Shown: in pieces, positions 21,276 through 30,434 of the stretch
Layout of the letters: each line of letters opens with the position of its first letter
Numbering within the stretch: position 1 is the first letter of the stretch
Source of the DNA: Parachlamydia sp. AcF125
Lineage (GTDB): Bacteria > Chlamydiota > Chlamydiia > Chlamydiales > Parachlamydiaceae
Direction: 5' to 3'
DNA: 64,000 nucleotides
Assembly: GCF_018342475.1 (NCBI RefSeq)
Contig: NZ_JAEMUD010000001.1
Location: forward strand, 124,001 to 188,000
Notes under the pieces: model-generated
What the model saw: the letters and a program-made list of their open reading frames with translations, nothing else
What the model was told of the DNA's origin: nothing
Database searches by the model: none
Translations under genes and position numbers: made by a program

Positions 21276-21654
21276 TTGATAGTGGTTGTTTGATGAAATG
21301 GATCATAAGGGTTTTAAGCAACATAGTCAAACAAAGCCACTGCTTTTTTGCCTCATTAACCTTCTCCCCCTCTTAAACGTCCCAAGTTGCGATTAAAAAG
21401 CGTGAGAGGCCCCAAAATTCCATTCCTTTTATGGTAGCAATGCAGCTTGAAATGAACAAGTTGAATCTCATAGGGGCTAAGCCTGAGATTCTACTCCTAG
21501 CGTCTCTTGCCCGCAGGAGTAGGAAAGCCATAAAGTCAATTAGCTTACTCCCTTTACTGCGTTGGTTTACGGTTGCCTGTTTGCCTCAAGCCTGTTATAC
21601 TTAGTTTATTATAAATAAAAGTTTAACCCATCCTGCGTACTTTTAGGAATTAAG
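21276..21654 (+). other. Intergenic region with one hairpin
   Basis: No coding frame was found. An inverted repeat CTACTCCT ... AGGAGTAG with a 16-base loop lies at about 21491-21525. It has no U-tract after it, so it is not a standard terminator. A TATAAT-like stretch (TTATTATAAAT, near 21608) stands about 40 bases before the zinc-ribbon gene and could be part of its promoter. Confidence 0.3.
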
Positions 21655-22029
21655 ATGCAAAAAGGTAATCTATTACAATTTAACTGCAAAGAGTGCGGGC
21701 AATCGATCGCTTTTTCGGTTTTTGAACTTGAAAAAAGAGAAGCCCCTCTTTCTTGCCCAAAATGCAATCACAAGTACGCCCTGCAAGATGCCGTGTTAAA
21801 AAGACAGCTCAAACTTTTCGCAGATCTTTGTCAACAACTGCTTACTTCTGAAGAGATTCTAGGCCATACAGCCATTGGGATCGACATTGGAGAACACCAT
21901 GTCAAAATCCCTTATAAACTTTTGTTAACACGGCTAAACTCCACTTTAGATTTACTTATTGATGGAGAACCTTTATCTATTAAATTCTTAATCGAACCGC
22001 TTAAAGAAGGCCCCTCTTGTGGCGTTTAA
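21655..22029 (+). CDS. Small zinc-ribbon protein
   Basis: 124 residues. Two CxxC pairs, Cys11/Cys14 (CKEC) and Cys34/Cys37 (CPKC), form a probable zinc ribbon within the first 40 residues. The rest is a mixed helix/strand domain ([20 protein letters not shown]) that I do not recognise. Such ribbons usually bind nucleic acid or protein. It is probably co-transcribed with transaldolase, whose ATG lies 16 bases past its stop. Confidence 0.68.
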   Translation: MQKGNLLQFNCKECGQSIAFSVFELEKREAPLSCPKCNHKYALQDAVLKRQLKLFADLCQQLLTSEEILGHTAIGIDIGEHHVKIPYKLLLTRLNSTLDLLIDGEPLSIKFLIEPLKEGPSCGV

Positions 22030-22045
22030 ATCAAAGGATAGCTTT

Positions 22046-23002
22046 ATGGGAAATACAATTTTAGACCAGTTAAAAAAACTTACCACCATTGTCTGCGATA
22101 CAGGGGATATCGACGCCATTAAAGCCTACGCTCCAACTGATGCGACTACTAATCCCTCATTAATTCTTAAGGCCACGGCAAAGCCTCAATATCAACCTCT
22201 TATTGAAGATGCAATCAAATATAGCCATTCTAAGGGGAGCTCACTAGAGGAAAAAAAATGCCATTTAATGGACAAGCTTTTCGTAAATTTTGGGATTGAA
22301 ATTTTAAAAATTATTCCCGGCCGAGTGTCAACAGAAGTAGATGCACGCCTGTCGTTTGATGTGGAAGGCAGCATCGAAAAAGCCAAAACCCTGATTGATT
22401 TATATGAAGCGGCAGGGATTGATAGAAAACGTGTCTTGATTAAACTTGCTTCCACTTGGGAAGGAGCGCAGGCTGCATGTCAGTTGGAAAAAGAAGGAAT
22501 CCATTGCAATATGACGCTTCTCTTTAGTTTAGCGCAAGCCATCATTTGCGCTGAAGCAAAAGCCACCTTGATCTCTCCTTTTGTGGGACGCATTTTAGAT
22601 TGGTACAAAAAAAGCCAAGGAATTTCCGAAATTGCTCCCGAAAAAGATCCAGGCGTTCAGTCGGTAACCGAAATTTACCATTATTTTAAAAAATTTGGCT
22701 ACCAAACTCAAGTGATGGGAGCAAGCTTTAGAAATACTGGAGAAATCATCGAATTAGCTGGATGCGATCTTTTAACCATCTCCCCCGACCTACTTGCTCA
22801 GCTAGAACAAATGGAAGGAAAGCTAACCCCAAAACTCTCTGCTGAATCCTCAAAAGATCTAAATATCAAAAAGCTTTCTTTAGATGAAAAGACATTCCGC
22901 TGGATGCTCAATGAGAACCCTATGGCTACAGAAAAATTGGCTGAAGGGATTCGCCTGTTTGCAGCTGATGCCATGAAGTTAGAAAATCAACTCATCAAAT
23001 AA
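22046..23002 (+). CDS. tal: Transaldolase
   Basis: Pentose phosphate pathway enzyme that moves a dihydroxyacetone unit between sugar phosphates. 318 residues from ATG 22046, preceded by AAAGGA at seven bases; a longer frame from 22019 is less likely. Family motifs: [22 protein letters not shown] near the N-terminus, [13 protein letters not shown] with the Schiff-base Lys133, [20 protein letters not shown], and [12 protein letters not shown]. All active-site residues are present. A strong terminator follows directly. Confidence 0.97.
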   Translation: MGNTILDQLKKLTTIVCDTGDIDAIKAYAPTDATTNPSLILKATAKPQYQPLIEDAIKYSHSKGSSLEEKKCHLMDKLFVNFGIEILKIIPGRVSTEVDARLSFDVEGSIEKAKTLIDLYEAAGIDRKRVLIKLASTWEGAQAACQLEKEGIHCNMTLLFSLAQAIICAEAKATLISPFVGRILDWYKKSQGISEIAPEKDPGVQSVTEIYHYFKKFGYQTQVMGASFRNTGEIIELAGCDLLTISPDLLAQLEQMEGKLTPKLSAESSKDLNIKKLSLDEKTFRWMLNENPMATEKLAEGIRLFAADAMKLENQLIK

Positions 23003-23032
23003 AAAAGCAGAGAAGAAATTCTCTGCTTTTTT
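23003..23032 (+). terminator. Rho-independent terminator after tal
   Basis: A perfect 12-base-pair stem AAAAGCAGAGAA / TTCTCTGCTTTT closed by a GAAA tetraloop, followed by further T residues. It begins at the base after the tal stop codon. Because the arms start with A and end with T it may also stop the convergent ftsH transcript. Confidence 0.9.
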
Positions 23033-23074
23033 CTTATGCTTTAAAGAGTAGATTCCTTAAAAATCCCTCTTTCT

Positions 23075-25816
23075 TTAAGCCGGAGACATGGTAGATGAAA
23101 CCGGTTGCATGGGAGAAGAGGGGTCATCGGAAGGCACAGGAGGAGGCACTGAAGTCGCCTTTTTATGCAATTCATCCGCGCGCTTCAATCGCTCTTTTTT
23201 CTCCTCAATACTCCACTCATTGTTCAGAATCTTGCGCACATCTTCGCTATCTAAAGTTTCAAATTCCATCAGCATTTGCGACATTAGCTCAATTTCCTCT
23301 TTATGTTGCAAAATGATAGTTTTAGCGCGCTCATTGGCTTCATCCAAAATACGCTTGACTTCTGCATCAATCAGGCGAGCTGTTTCTTCTGAATATTTTT
23401 TCTCGTAATGGCCTCCTCCAAAGTAAGCATTTCCATCCCCTTTGTCTTCATAGGCCACAGAGCCTAACTTTTCACTCATGCCAAATTCACACACCATACT
23501 GCGAGCAAGTTGCGTGGCGCGTTCAATGTCTTGGCGAGCGCCGCTTGACAAATCTTCTAAGAAGATCTCTTCCGCACACCGCCCCCCCATGAGAACAGCA
23601 AGTTGATCAACAAGCTCTTTTTTCCAGTAACTTGTTCGATTTTTTTTAGGAAGAAACATGGTCGCTCCCAAAGAGTATCCTCTAGGTATAATCGTGACTT
23701 TGTCCACTGGATCGGCATGCTCAACCGTCACCCCAACAACTGCATGCCCAGATTCATGATAGGCGGTTGATTTGCGTTCATTTTCGTCTAATTCAAGATT
23801 GCGTCTTTCTTTGCCGTACAGGACCTTATCGCGTGCCTCGACAGTTTCTTGAGCGGTCACAGCCGTTCTTCCGCGGCGAGCAGCTAGCAAAGCGGCTTCG
23901 TTTAACAAGTTTGCCAAATCAGCGCCCGAAGCGCCTGGGGTACTTCTTGCAATCATCATGAGATCGACTGAGGTATCCATTTTGATTTTTTTGGCATGCA
24001 CTTTTAAGATATCATAACGCCCCTTAATATCGGGCAGATTGATGACTACACGTCGATCAAAACGACCCGGTCGCAGCAAGGCTTTGTCGAGCACATCTGG
24101 ACGGTTAGTTGCGGCCATCAAAATCACGCCGTCGTTTGTGTCAAAGCCATCCATTTCCACTAAAAGCTGATTAAGAGTTTGCTCTCTTTCATCATGTCCT
24201 CCGCCAATGCCTGCCCCTCTGTGCCGGCCGACCGCATCGATCTCATCAATAAAGATAATGCAGGGTGAGTTTTTCTTAGCTTGGTCAAACATGTCTCGAA
24301 TACGGCTAGCCCCTACTCCCACAAACATCTCTACAAAATCTGAACCAGAAATTGAGAAGAAGGGTCGATCTGCTTCACCGGCTACAGCTTTTGCGATGAG
24401 TGTCTTACCCGTTCCGGGTGGCCCGATACAAAGCACCCCCTTAGGAATATGCCCTCCTAGCGCCGTAAATTTTTGAGGACTGCGCAGGAACTCTACAATT
24501 TCTTGCAGCTCTTCTAGGGCTTCATCAATCCCTGCCACATCTTTGAAGGTGACTTTATGTGATCCTTTTGCCATCAGTTTGGCGGGAGATTTACCAAAAT
24601 TCATCGCATTTGTCCCCATCCCTTTCATTTGGCGCGAGAAGACAAAATAAAGGAGAAATACCACCAACAATACTGGTAAGAGTGTAAATAAGTAGCTTAA
24701 ATAATTGGGTGTGGGCTCTTCACTTCGGAAAGTTTTTTCCAAAACTGTATTCAACGGCTGATCAGGAGCTTTAAAAATTGCCCCTCGATTGTGAGAAAAA
24801 TTATTCCACTCCTCTTTTGCATTCATAAACCATTGGTGAAAGAGTTCAGGATCTTGTTTTTCTAATGATCTAGTTGAAAGCTCTTTATTGTTGAAAAACC
24901 AGATCACATGAGAAACAGCCTGGCGAGCCTTGCCTAATTGGGCTTGATTTTCATCTAACTTTTTAATGAGGGCGTTATATTCCCCCAAGGCTATGTTATA
25001 ATTTCGAATAGCTCGCAAATCAGACAAACGTGAATTGTCTTGGACCACATTCAGCTCCGCTACCATTCCTTGCAATCGGCTTAAGATATTTTGATAGAGC
25101 GTAAGCGCAGAAGTGGAGTCCTCTTTTGATTGATTGAGTTTAGTCAACTCAACATCAATCTGACGAAGAGTTTGCTTTAAAGGCTCATTTCCTATCCCTA
25201 AAGTAGGGGACCTAAAGCTTCGCACCAAGTCTGCCAAACTTTGACCAAACTGCTTAACTGCAACCTCACTTGGAGTGTCTTTCAAATTCGCAAGCTCTGC
25301 TTCTAATTTAGGTAGATTGTGACTATCCTTAGGCGTAAAAGCTCGAATGATAATGCTGTTATCTTTATCCTGCGTATGATAGTTATCGTCAACGACTAGA
25401 TATCCATCCTTAGGAAGTGACACCCCACTTAATGCCAAAAATAGCTCAGAAGCATCGACAACCTTGTCAGCAAGAGTCACCAATTCCTCATCTAAACGCT
25501 CTTTTTCCGCCTCTAATTCGTGGTGCGTGTTGAGAAGTTCAAGGAATTTATAACGTTTCTTACCCTCTTCTGTCAGCCGATCGCGAAACTTGCCGCTAAA
25601 AGTGACCAAATTATCGACAGCCGTCTTGCGGTTGTCCTCGGGTTGAATAAGATCTAGATTAGCAAGATGCTCGAGCTGATAATTAAACGAAACTTTTGCA
25701 AATCTCGTGTCAATTAAATTTTGGACCATCAAGGCTAGCAAAAATGCAGCCATCAGAAACCAAATAAACCCGTTTGGAAAATTTTTCTTAAAGTCTTGTT
25801 TATTGTCGTCGCTCAT
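23075..25816 (-). CDS. ftsH: ATP-dependent zinc metalloprotease FtsH, large chlamydial form
   Basis: Membrane AAA+ protease for quality control of membrane proteins. 913 residues from ATG 25816, which has AAGG five bases upstream; an in-frame GTG two codons earlier is less likely. Membrane helix 1 is near residues 14-33 and helix 2 near 372-392. Between them is an insertion of about 340 residues, far larger than the 75 or so in E. coli, with coiled-coil parts. Walker A GPPGTGKT is near 464, Walker [10 protein letters not shown] follows, then the second region of homology ([20 protein letters not shown]) and the zinc site HESGH near 687. C. trachomatis CT841 has the same size and neighbours, from memory. 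Confidence 0.97.
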   Translation of the reverse strand: MSDDNKQDFKKNFPNGFIWFLMAAFLLALMVQNLIDTRFAKVSFNYQLEHLANLDLIQPEDNRKTAVDNLVTFSGKFRDRLTEEGKKRYKFLELLNTHHELEAEKERLDEELVTLADKVVDASELFLALSGVSLPKDGYLVVDDNYHTQDKDNSIIIRAFTPKDSHNLPKLEAELANLKDTPSEVAVKQFGQSLADLVRSFRSPTLGIGNEPLKQTLRQIDVELTKLNQSKEDSTSALTLYQNILSRLQGMVAELNVVQDNSRLSDLRAIRNYNIALGEYNALIKKLDENQAQLGKARQAVSHVIWFFNNKELSTRSLEKQDPELFHQWFMNAKEEWNNFSHNRGAIFKAPDQPLNTVLEKTFRSEEPTPNYLSYLFTLLPVLLVVFLLYFVFSRQMKGMGTNAMNFGKSPAKLMAKGSHKVTFKDVAGIDEALEELQEIVEFLRSPQKFTALGGHIPKGVLCIGPPGTGKTLIAKAVAGEADRPFFSISGSDFVEMFVGVGASRIRDMFDQAKKNSPCIIFIDEIDAVGRHRGAGIGGGHDEREQTLNQLLVEMDGFDTNDGVILMAATNRPDVLDKALLRPGRFDRRVVINLPDIKGRYDILKVHAKKIKMDTSVDLMMIARSTPGASGADLANLLNEAALLAARRGRTAVTAQETVEARDKVLYGKERRNLELDENERKSTAYHESGHAVVGVTVEHADPVDKVTIIPRGYSLGATMFLPKKNRTSYWKKELVDQLAVLMGGRCAEEIFLEDLSSGARQDIERATQLARSMVCEFGMSEKLGSVAYEDKGDGNAYFGGGHYEKKYSEETARLIDAEVKRILDEANERAKTIILQHKEEIELMSQMLMEFETLDSEDVRKILNNEWSIEEKKERLKRADELHKKATSVPPPVPSDDPSSPMQPVSSTMSPA

Positions 25817-26331
25817 ATTCACCTTAGATAAATGGAAAATTGTAAACGATACTTTTCAAGCGGTACCAGAGCTCAGATGATGCACCCTCAGACACCCTAA
25901 GAACCTGAAGTTCATTAAAAAGACATCTTAAGTTTGAGATTTATGCCTTTCCTTCTGATTTGCACCCCATAGGTGTTCATGTTTAAGAAAAGCCTATCTA
26001 AACTTTCAATTACTCTATTCCAGCTTTCTTGAAAAGCATTCCGCAAAAAATAATGTTAAAGTTTTATAAGTGGCACCTTAACTTTCAACCTTAACAGAAT
26101 GCCTCTCAGATATTTATATACCATGAATTTCTTTCGTCTTCGTTTTTACTGAACGGGGTCGATGATTTTATCGAAGACATTATGGATATAGTAACCCTTT
26201 TTTACTCACTTAGATTATCACATAACTCATTCGGCTTCAATAGCCAATCGCATGTAACCCTTGTAAAGGAAAAAACGGAACTGAAAAGGCTTTTACACTC
26301 GTTCTAGAGATTTAAGCAAATAGTGAACTGC
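25817..26331 (-). other. Intergenic region upstream of ftsH
   Basis: 515 bases between the ftsH start and the tilS stop. I see no open frame with a plausible start, no tRNA and no clear terminator hairpin. It must hold the ftsH promoter. The AT-rich 25960-26240 part could be decayed coding sequence, but nothing is recognisable. Confidence 0.35.
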
Positions 26332-27612
26332 CTACATTGAATACTCTAGCGTCACTTTTGCCCATTTTTTTATTTTATCACGTTTCAACTTCATTTTTCC
26401 AGAAAGAAACTCATGGACAATCCGATTGTTTTGCCAAACAACGGGAAACTTCCAGCGAAAAAAAGCTGGAACTTTATGGGCTGTCCACCATTTATTCAAC
26501 CAGCCTCCCTGGGCCGATAGGGGCAAATCGAGCCGATAATCCTCTTCCCAAGGCACAATAGCTGAAAACTTTCCTTGCCAGACATCGCGCCAATTCGGCC
26601 CCTTTATGTCTTCTAAAGGAAGTCGAATCAACTCCCATGCCGCTTTCCAACTGCCACCGTTTTTTTTTTCTACAAAAATAGACCCTCGATCAAACTGAAC
26701 TTGGCAATGTCCTACTTCCAGGCAACAATTCGCCCGTTTTTCTTTGATCAAATTTTCTGCTAGTTTTATTTGTGCTCTAGAGAAACCTATTCCCTCTCCT
26801 TTTAATATATAGCGCAAAAGCTGTTTTAGCTCAAAAGAAGTCGGCGGGAAATCCTTCGATAGATCTATCCATACCCCTAAAGGGGTGCGCCTGATTTTTT
26901 CTAAATAAGGTCGTAGATGCCCCTCAAGAAAAGACTGTAATTCTTCCGATTCTTGGCCTAAATGAAGCAGGGCCGACTTAATTTCTTTCCCGAATTCTTT
27001 AGATAAATAAGGAAGAATGCTGGAGCGCATCTTCCCTCGTAAAAAGGTAGGATCAAGGTTTGTGCGATCGACAAAGAAGGGGATATCTCGCTTAGAAAGC
27101 CAACCCAAAATCTTCGTTTTATCTATGCCGAGGAGAGGGCGCCAAACCACTAGATCCCCATGCACCTTTTCTTTTTGCATTCCTCCTAACTTCACTAAAG
27201 AGGCACCCTCTAAAATTCTTTTTAAAAGTGTCTCAGCCTGATCATCCTGGTGATGTCCTAAAACCACGGCCTGATATCCATAGACTTTCGCTAGCTCAGT
27301 AAAAAACTGATAACGCCAATGCCGACACAGCTCTTCCCAATTCCCCCGCATAGGCATAGGATCTAAAACCTTCAGGTGAAAAGGAAGATGAAAGGATTCA
27401 GCCAAATTCTTTAATAGACATGCCTCTTCTTCACTCTCTGGCCGCCAGCGATGATCAATATGGGCAATACCCAACTTAAGAGGCAAAGACTGCGCACACC
27501 GCAATAAGAGATGCAAAAGAGCGATCGAATCTGGCCCTCCTGATAAACCAATTAAAACTGGCCGAGACCAGTCGCAATGCGTTTTAAGGAAATGGAGAAT
27601 AACTTCTTCCAT
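26332..27612 (-). CDS. tilS: tRNA(Ile)-lysidine synthase
   Basis: Adds lysine to cytidine 34 of the CAU-anticodon isoleucine tRNA so that it reads AUA; essential in most bacteria. 426 residues. The PP-loop SGGPDSIALL near residue 24 and the HIDHRWR and LGHHQDDQAETLL segments are the adenylation site. The C-terminal half, with WRFPV-like aromatic residues (FFRWKFPVVWQNNRIVHEFL), matches TilS C-terminal domains. It starts by a one-base overlap (TAATG) with the GYF_2 gene upstream. Confidence 0.95.
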   Translation of the reverse strand: MEEVILHFLKTHCDWSRPVLIGLSGGPDSIALLHLLLRCAQSLPLKLGIAHIDHRWRPESEEEACLLKNLAESFHLPFHLKVLDPMPMRGNWEELCRHWRYQFFTELAKVYGYQAVVLGHHQDDQAETLLKRILEGASLVKLGGMQKEKVHGDLVVWRPLLGIDKTKILGWLSKRDIPFFVDRTNLDPTFLRGKMRSSILPYLSKEFGKEIKSALLHLGQESEELQSFLEGHLRPYLEKIRRTPLGVWIDLSKDFPPTSFELKQLLRYILKGEGIGFSRAQIKLAENLIKEKRANCCLEVGHCQVQFDRGSIFVEKKNGGSWKAAWELIRLPLEDIKGPNWRDVWQGKFSAIVPWEEDYRLDLPLSAQGGWLNKWWTAHKVPAFFRWKFPVVWQNNRIVHEFLSGKMKLKRDKIKKWAKVTLEYSM

Positions 27613-27995
27613 TAAGGTTCACCCATCCAATACAATTGATATAAAACATACCCCACTACGCTTGCCGCAAGAAACAACCAGTAAAAAAAATCAAACGGAT
27701 CTTTTTGGGTATCTAGAACCAGCTCAAGATTTCCGAAAGGCGGTAAATTTTGCTTAGGGTTTAAGGGAAGATCTTGCTCTTTAGAATCCGCAAACAAATC
27801 CTTTAATTCTTTGACCGCGCGAATAGGAATCCACTTTTCAAAACCTTTTTTCCAAACCAAGGTATTGGGCGTTATCCGCGGATCGCCTCTCAGCTGAGCA
27901 ATCGAAAAGGGCCCTTCGGATACTTCATTTACTTTAATCCACCATTCTTGGCGCGTTTGATTATTTTTACTACTCACAAGCCCCTCTTGGAACAA
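27612..27995 (-). CDS. GYF_2 (DUF4339) domain protein with C-terminal membrane helix
   Basis: 127 residues. The region from about 17 to 70 (WWIKVNEVSEGPFSIAQLRG, then ITPNTLVWKKGFEKWIPI) is a typical GYF_2 domain, a small protein-binding module often fused to membrane segments. A single C-terminal helix (FDFFYWLFLAASVVGYVLYQLYW) anchors it, so it is oriented with the domain in the cytoplasm. Function is unknown. It is translationally coupled with tilS and precedes it in the operon. Confidence 0.85.
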   Translation of the reverse strand: MFQEGLVSSKNNQTRQEWWIKVNEVSEGPFSIAQLRGDPRITPNTLVWKKGFEKWIPIRAVKELKDLFADSKEQDLPLNPKQNLPPFGNLELVLDTQKDPFDFFYWLFLAASVVGYVLYQLYWMGEP

Positions 27996-28171
27996 ACTGC
28001 TTTTTTTTTCAATGTGCCTTAAATTAGCCTATAGATTTTACCATCCAAGAAATCAAACAGAACGTAAACACATTGTAGCAAATTACTTGATTATTGTATC
28101 TTAAAACACTAAAAACGAGTCATTCACTTCTATTTTCAATTGATTGTCTTTAAAGGAGAATTTTTAAGGCA

Positions 28172-29311
28172 ATGCTTCTAATTTGGCGCTATTTACTTTC
28201 GCAATATTTTCAGATTTTGTCTCTAAGTACGGTTGCATTTGTCGCCATTTTACTAACCACTCGTTTTGATGAAATCGCCCATTTTGCAGCTTTAGGAGCG
28301 GCAAGTTCTCCTATCATTTGGTTTGTGATTTCGCAAATTCCTTATATTTTACCCATCGTAATTCCCATATCTAGCCTGATTGCTGCATTGCTTTTGATTC
28401 AACGGTTATCCCAAACTCACGAATTAACCGCTTTGCGCGCTTCTGGCTGGGCCATTCGAGATATTTTCTATCCCCTCCTTATGGCAGCGGCCTTTCTTAC
28501 TCTTTTAAATTTTTATATCGTATCCGAACTAGCCACAAATTCCCACTTGCAAGCAAACCTTTTAAAAAAAGAGCTGCGGTCTATTAACCCCTTACTCCTC
28601 CTAAATAATAAACACCTAATGCGAGTCAAAGGAGCCTATTTTCACGCCCTGGGAGATTCTCGAGTGGGAGAGTTTGCTAAAAATGCCCTCTTTGCCGTGC
28701 CAAGCAAACAAAGCAACCGTATACGGTTAATGATTGCGAAATCTTTGCATGCAGATTCTGCCTTTTTCATAGGAAACCATGTCACAAATATAGCTACTTT
28801 ACCGGTTGAAAATGGAGAAAGTTTCGATCATTTTATGGTAGAAAATATCGAAAAAACGACCACTCCGGTCCAAGATTTTTCTCTTATTTTTCAACGGAAC
28901 GTTTTTTCTTTAAGCAACGACCATCTTAAACTGGCGCTATTAATTTATCGAATGAAAGAGCAGTCTGAGCTCTTAAAACAGCCAAACCTTTTAGAGGATG
29001 AAATTAAGCAAATAAAGAAACTGCAGAATCGTTCCTATGCGGAGATCATCCGCCGCTTTTCTGTGGCTACAGCCGTTTTTACCTTTACATTGATGGGGTG
29101 TGCGTTTGGTATGAACATTAGCCGCCATCACTCTAATAAAGGGGTGGTTTTCGTGATTGCTTTAGCCGCTTTTTATTTGATTTCCTATTTTACCGCAAAA
29201 GGACTCGAGCATCATTTATTTTCAGCCACCTTGCTTTACTTACTCCCTCATAGCCTGATTGTGACTATTTCGGGATTTATACTTTACCGAGCTTCAAGAG
29301 GGATTGAATAA
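28172..29311 (+). CDS. LptF/LptG-type permease (YjgP/YjgQ family), first copy
   Basis: 379 residues with about six membrane helices (three in the first 120 residues and three in the last 110) and a periplasmic domain between them, the layout of LptF/LptG. These form the inner-membrane channel that lifts lipopolysaccharide for export together with the LptB ATPase. The N-terminal FQILSLSTVAFVAILLTTRF and the HELTALRASGW segment are family-typical. The next gene, a second family member, starts within its stop codon, so the two are a pair. Whether this one is LptF or LptG cannot be told by eye. Confidence 0.9.
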   Translation: MLLIWRYLLSQYFQILSLSTVAFVAILLTTRFDEIAHFAALGAASSPIIWFVISQIPYILPIVIPISSLIAALLLIQRLSQTHELTALRASGWAIRDIFYPLLMAAAFLTLLNFYIVSELATNSHLQANLLKKELRSINPLLLLNNKHLMRVKGAYFHALGDSRVGEFAKNALFAVPSKQSNRIRLMIAKSLHADSAFFIGNHVTNIATLPVENGESFDHFMVENIEKTTTPVQDFSLIFQRNVFSLSNDHLKLALLIYRMKEQSELLKQPNLLEDEIKQIKKLQNRSYAEIIRRFSVATAVFTFTLMGCAFGMNISRHHSNKGVVFVIALAAFYLISYFTAKGLEHHLFSATLLYLLPHSLIVTISGFILYRASRGIE

Positions 29312-30402
29312 TGTACATGAAATCTAAGCTTCCTTTTCAATCTATTTGGGAACGTTACTTTTTTAAAGAAGTCGTCAAACTGTTTTTTCTTTTTATCGGC
29401 AGTTTTTATGGGTTATATGTCCTCATAGACTTTTCAAGCCATACTTCCCAATTTAGCACCCACTTTCAATGGAAAGAGATCTTTTACTATTATTTTTATG
29501 AATGGATTCACAGATTAGATGTGATTCTTCCTTTTGCTTTGATGCTGGCAACTATCAAAACGCTTTGTTCGCTGGCGATTCACAATGAACTGGTGGCCTT
29601 AATGGCCAGTGGAATGAGCCTAAAAACTTTATTGCGTCCTTTTATTTTGATTGGCTTTTTTTTCACCTTCCTTATGTATGGCAACACTGAATTTTTACTT
29701 CCTAAAGCCCAAAAAGGACTTAAGCAAATTCACGATCGCCACACTTCTTTAAGAAATAAACTAGATAACCGAGGGTTTGTCCAGCACATTACTTTGGATG
29801 ATCAAACCCACCTCCTTTTTCAATATTACGACGAAGCACGGCAATTCTTCTTCGATACTTATTGGATTAAATCGGTAGATGAGATTTATCGGATCAAATA
29901 CCTTTTTCCCTATCTAGAGGTTCCCTTAGGGCGGTATGTTCACTACTTGACACGCAATCAAAACGACGAACTTGTGGAAACGGACTCGTTTGTTGAGAAA
30001 GAATTCCCTCAAATTTACTTTAACAAAAAAAAATTACAAGAAACTCTTTCGCTGCCTGAAGAACAATCCTTAACCAGCTTAATCCAGCAACTTCCCGATT
30101 ATCACCAAATTAGCCATGAAAAAGAGGCGCAAGTTGTCTCTCATTTTTACCATAAAATGGCCCTCCCCTGGCTATGTTTATTTGCAGTGATTGCTCCTGC
30201 TCCCTTTTGCGTCAAATTTACCCGCCGCTTGCCTATTTTTATGATTTATGCCTGCAGCATTTTTGGATTTATTACCTTTTATCTAACTCTAGACGCGGCT
30301 CTCGTTTTGGCAAAACGGCAGGTTTTAGGGCCTGTGTGGGCAATTTGGTTGCCTTTTTCCCTTTTTTTCACCTTTTTTTCCTATCGGTTTGTTAAACTCT
30401 AA
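29311..30402 (+). CDS. LptF/LptG-type permease (YjgP/YjgQ family), second copy
   Basis: 363 residues, same architecture as the preceding gene: N-terminal helices (LFFLFIGSFYGLYVLIDF), the conserved HNELVALMASGMSLKTLLRP coupling segment, a periplasmic beta domain, and three C-terminal helices. Its start overlaps the stop of the first copy by one base (TAATG). Together the two make the LptF-LptG heterodimer; the other Lpt genes lie outside the window. C. trachomatis has a similar pair next to tilS/ftsH, from memory. Confidence 0.9.
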   Translation: MYMKSKLPFQSIWERYFFKEVVKLFFLFIGSFYGLYVLIDFSSHTSQFSTHFQWKEIFYYYFYEWIHRLDVILPFALMLATIKTLCSLAIHNELVALMASGMSLKTLLRPFILIGFFFTFLMYGNTEFLLPKAQKGLKQIHDRHTSLRNKLDNRGFVQHITLDDQTHLLFQYYDEARQFFFDTYWIKSVDEIYRIKYLFPYLEVPLGRYVHYLTRNQNDELVETDSFVEKEFPQIYFNKKKLQETLSLPEEQSLTSLIQQLPDYHQISHEKEAQVVSHFYHKMALPWLCLFAVIAPAPFCVKFTRRLPIFMIYACSIFGFITFYLTLDAALVLAKRQVLGPVWAIWLPFSLFFTFFSYRFVKL

Positions 30403-30434
30403 TTAGGCTGCTTTAATCCACTCGAGAGAAACAA

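Noticed and set aside
21491-21525. Hairpin with AGGAGTAG arm as a candidate regulatory RNA
   Set aside because: Single short stem with a 16-base loop and no terminator or conserved element; not enough to call.
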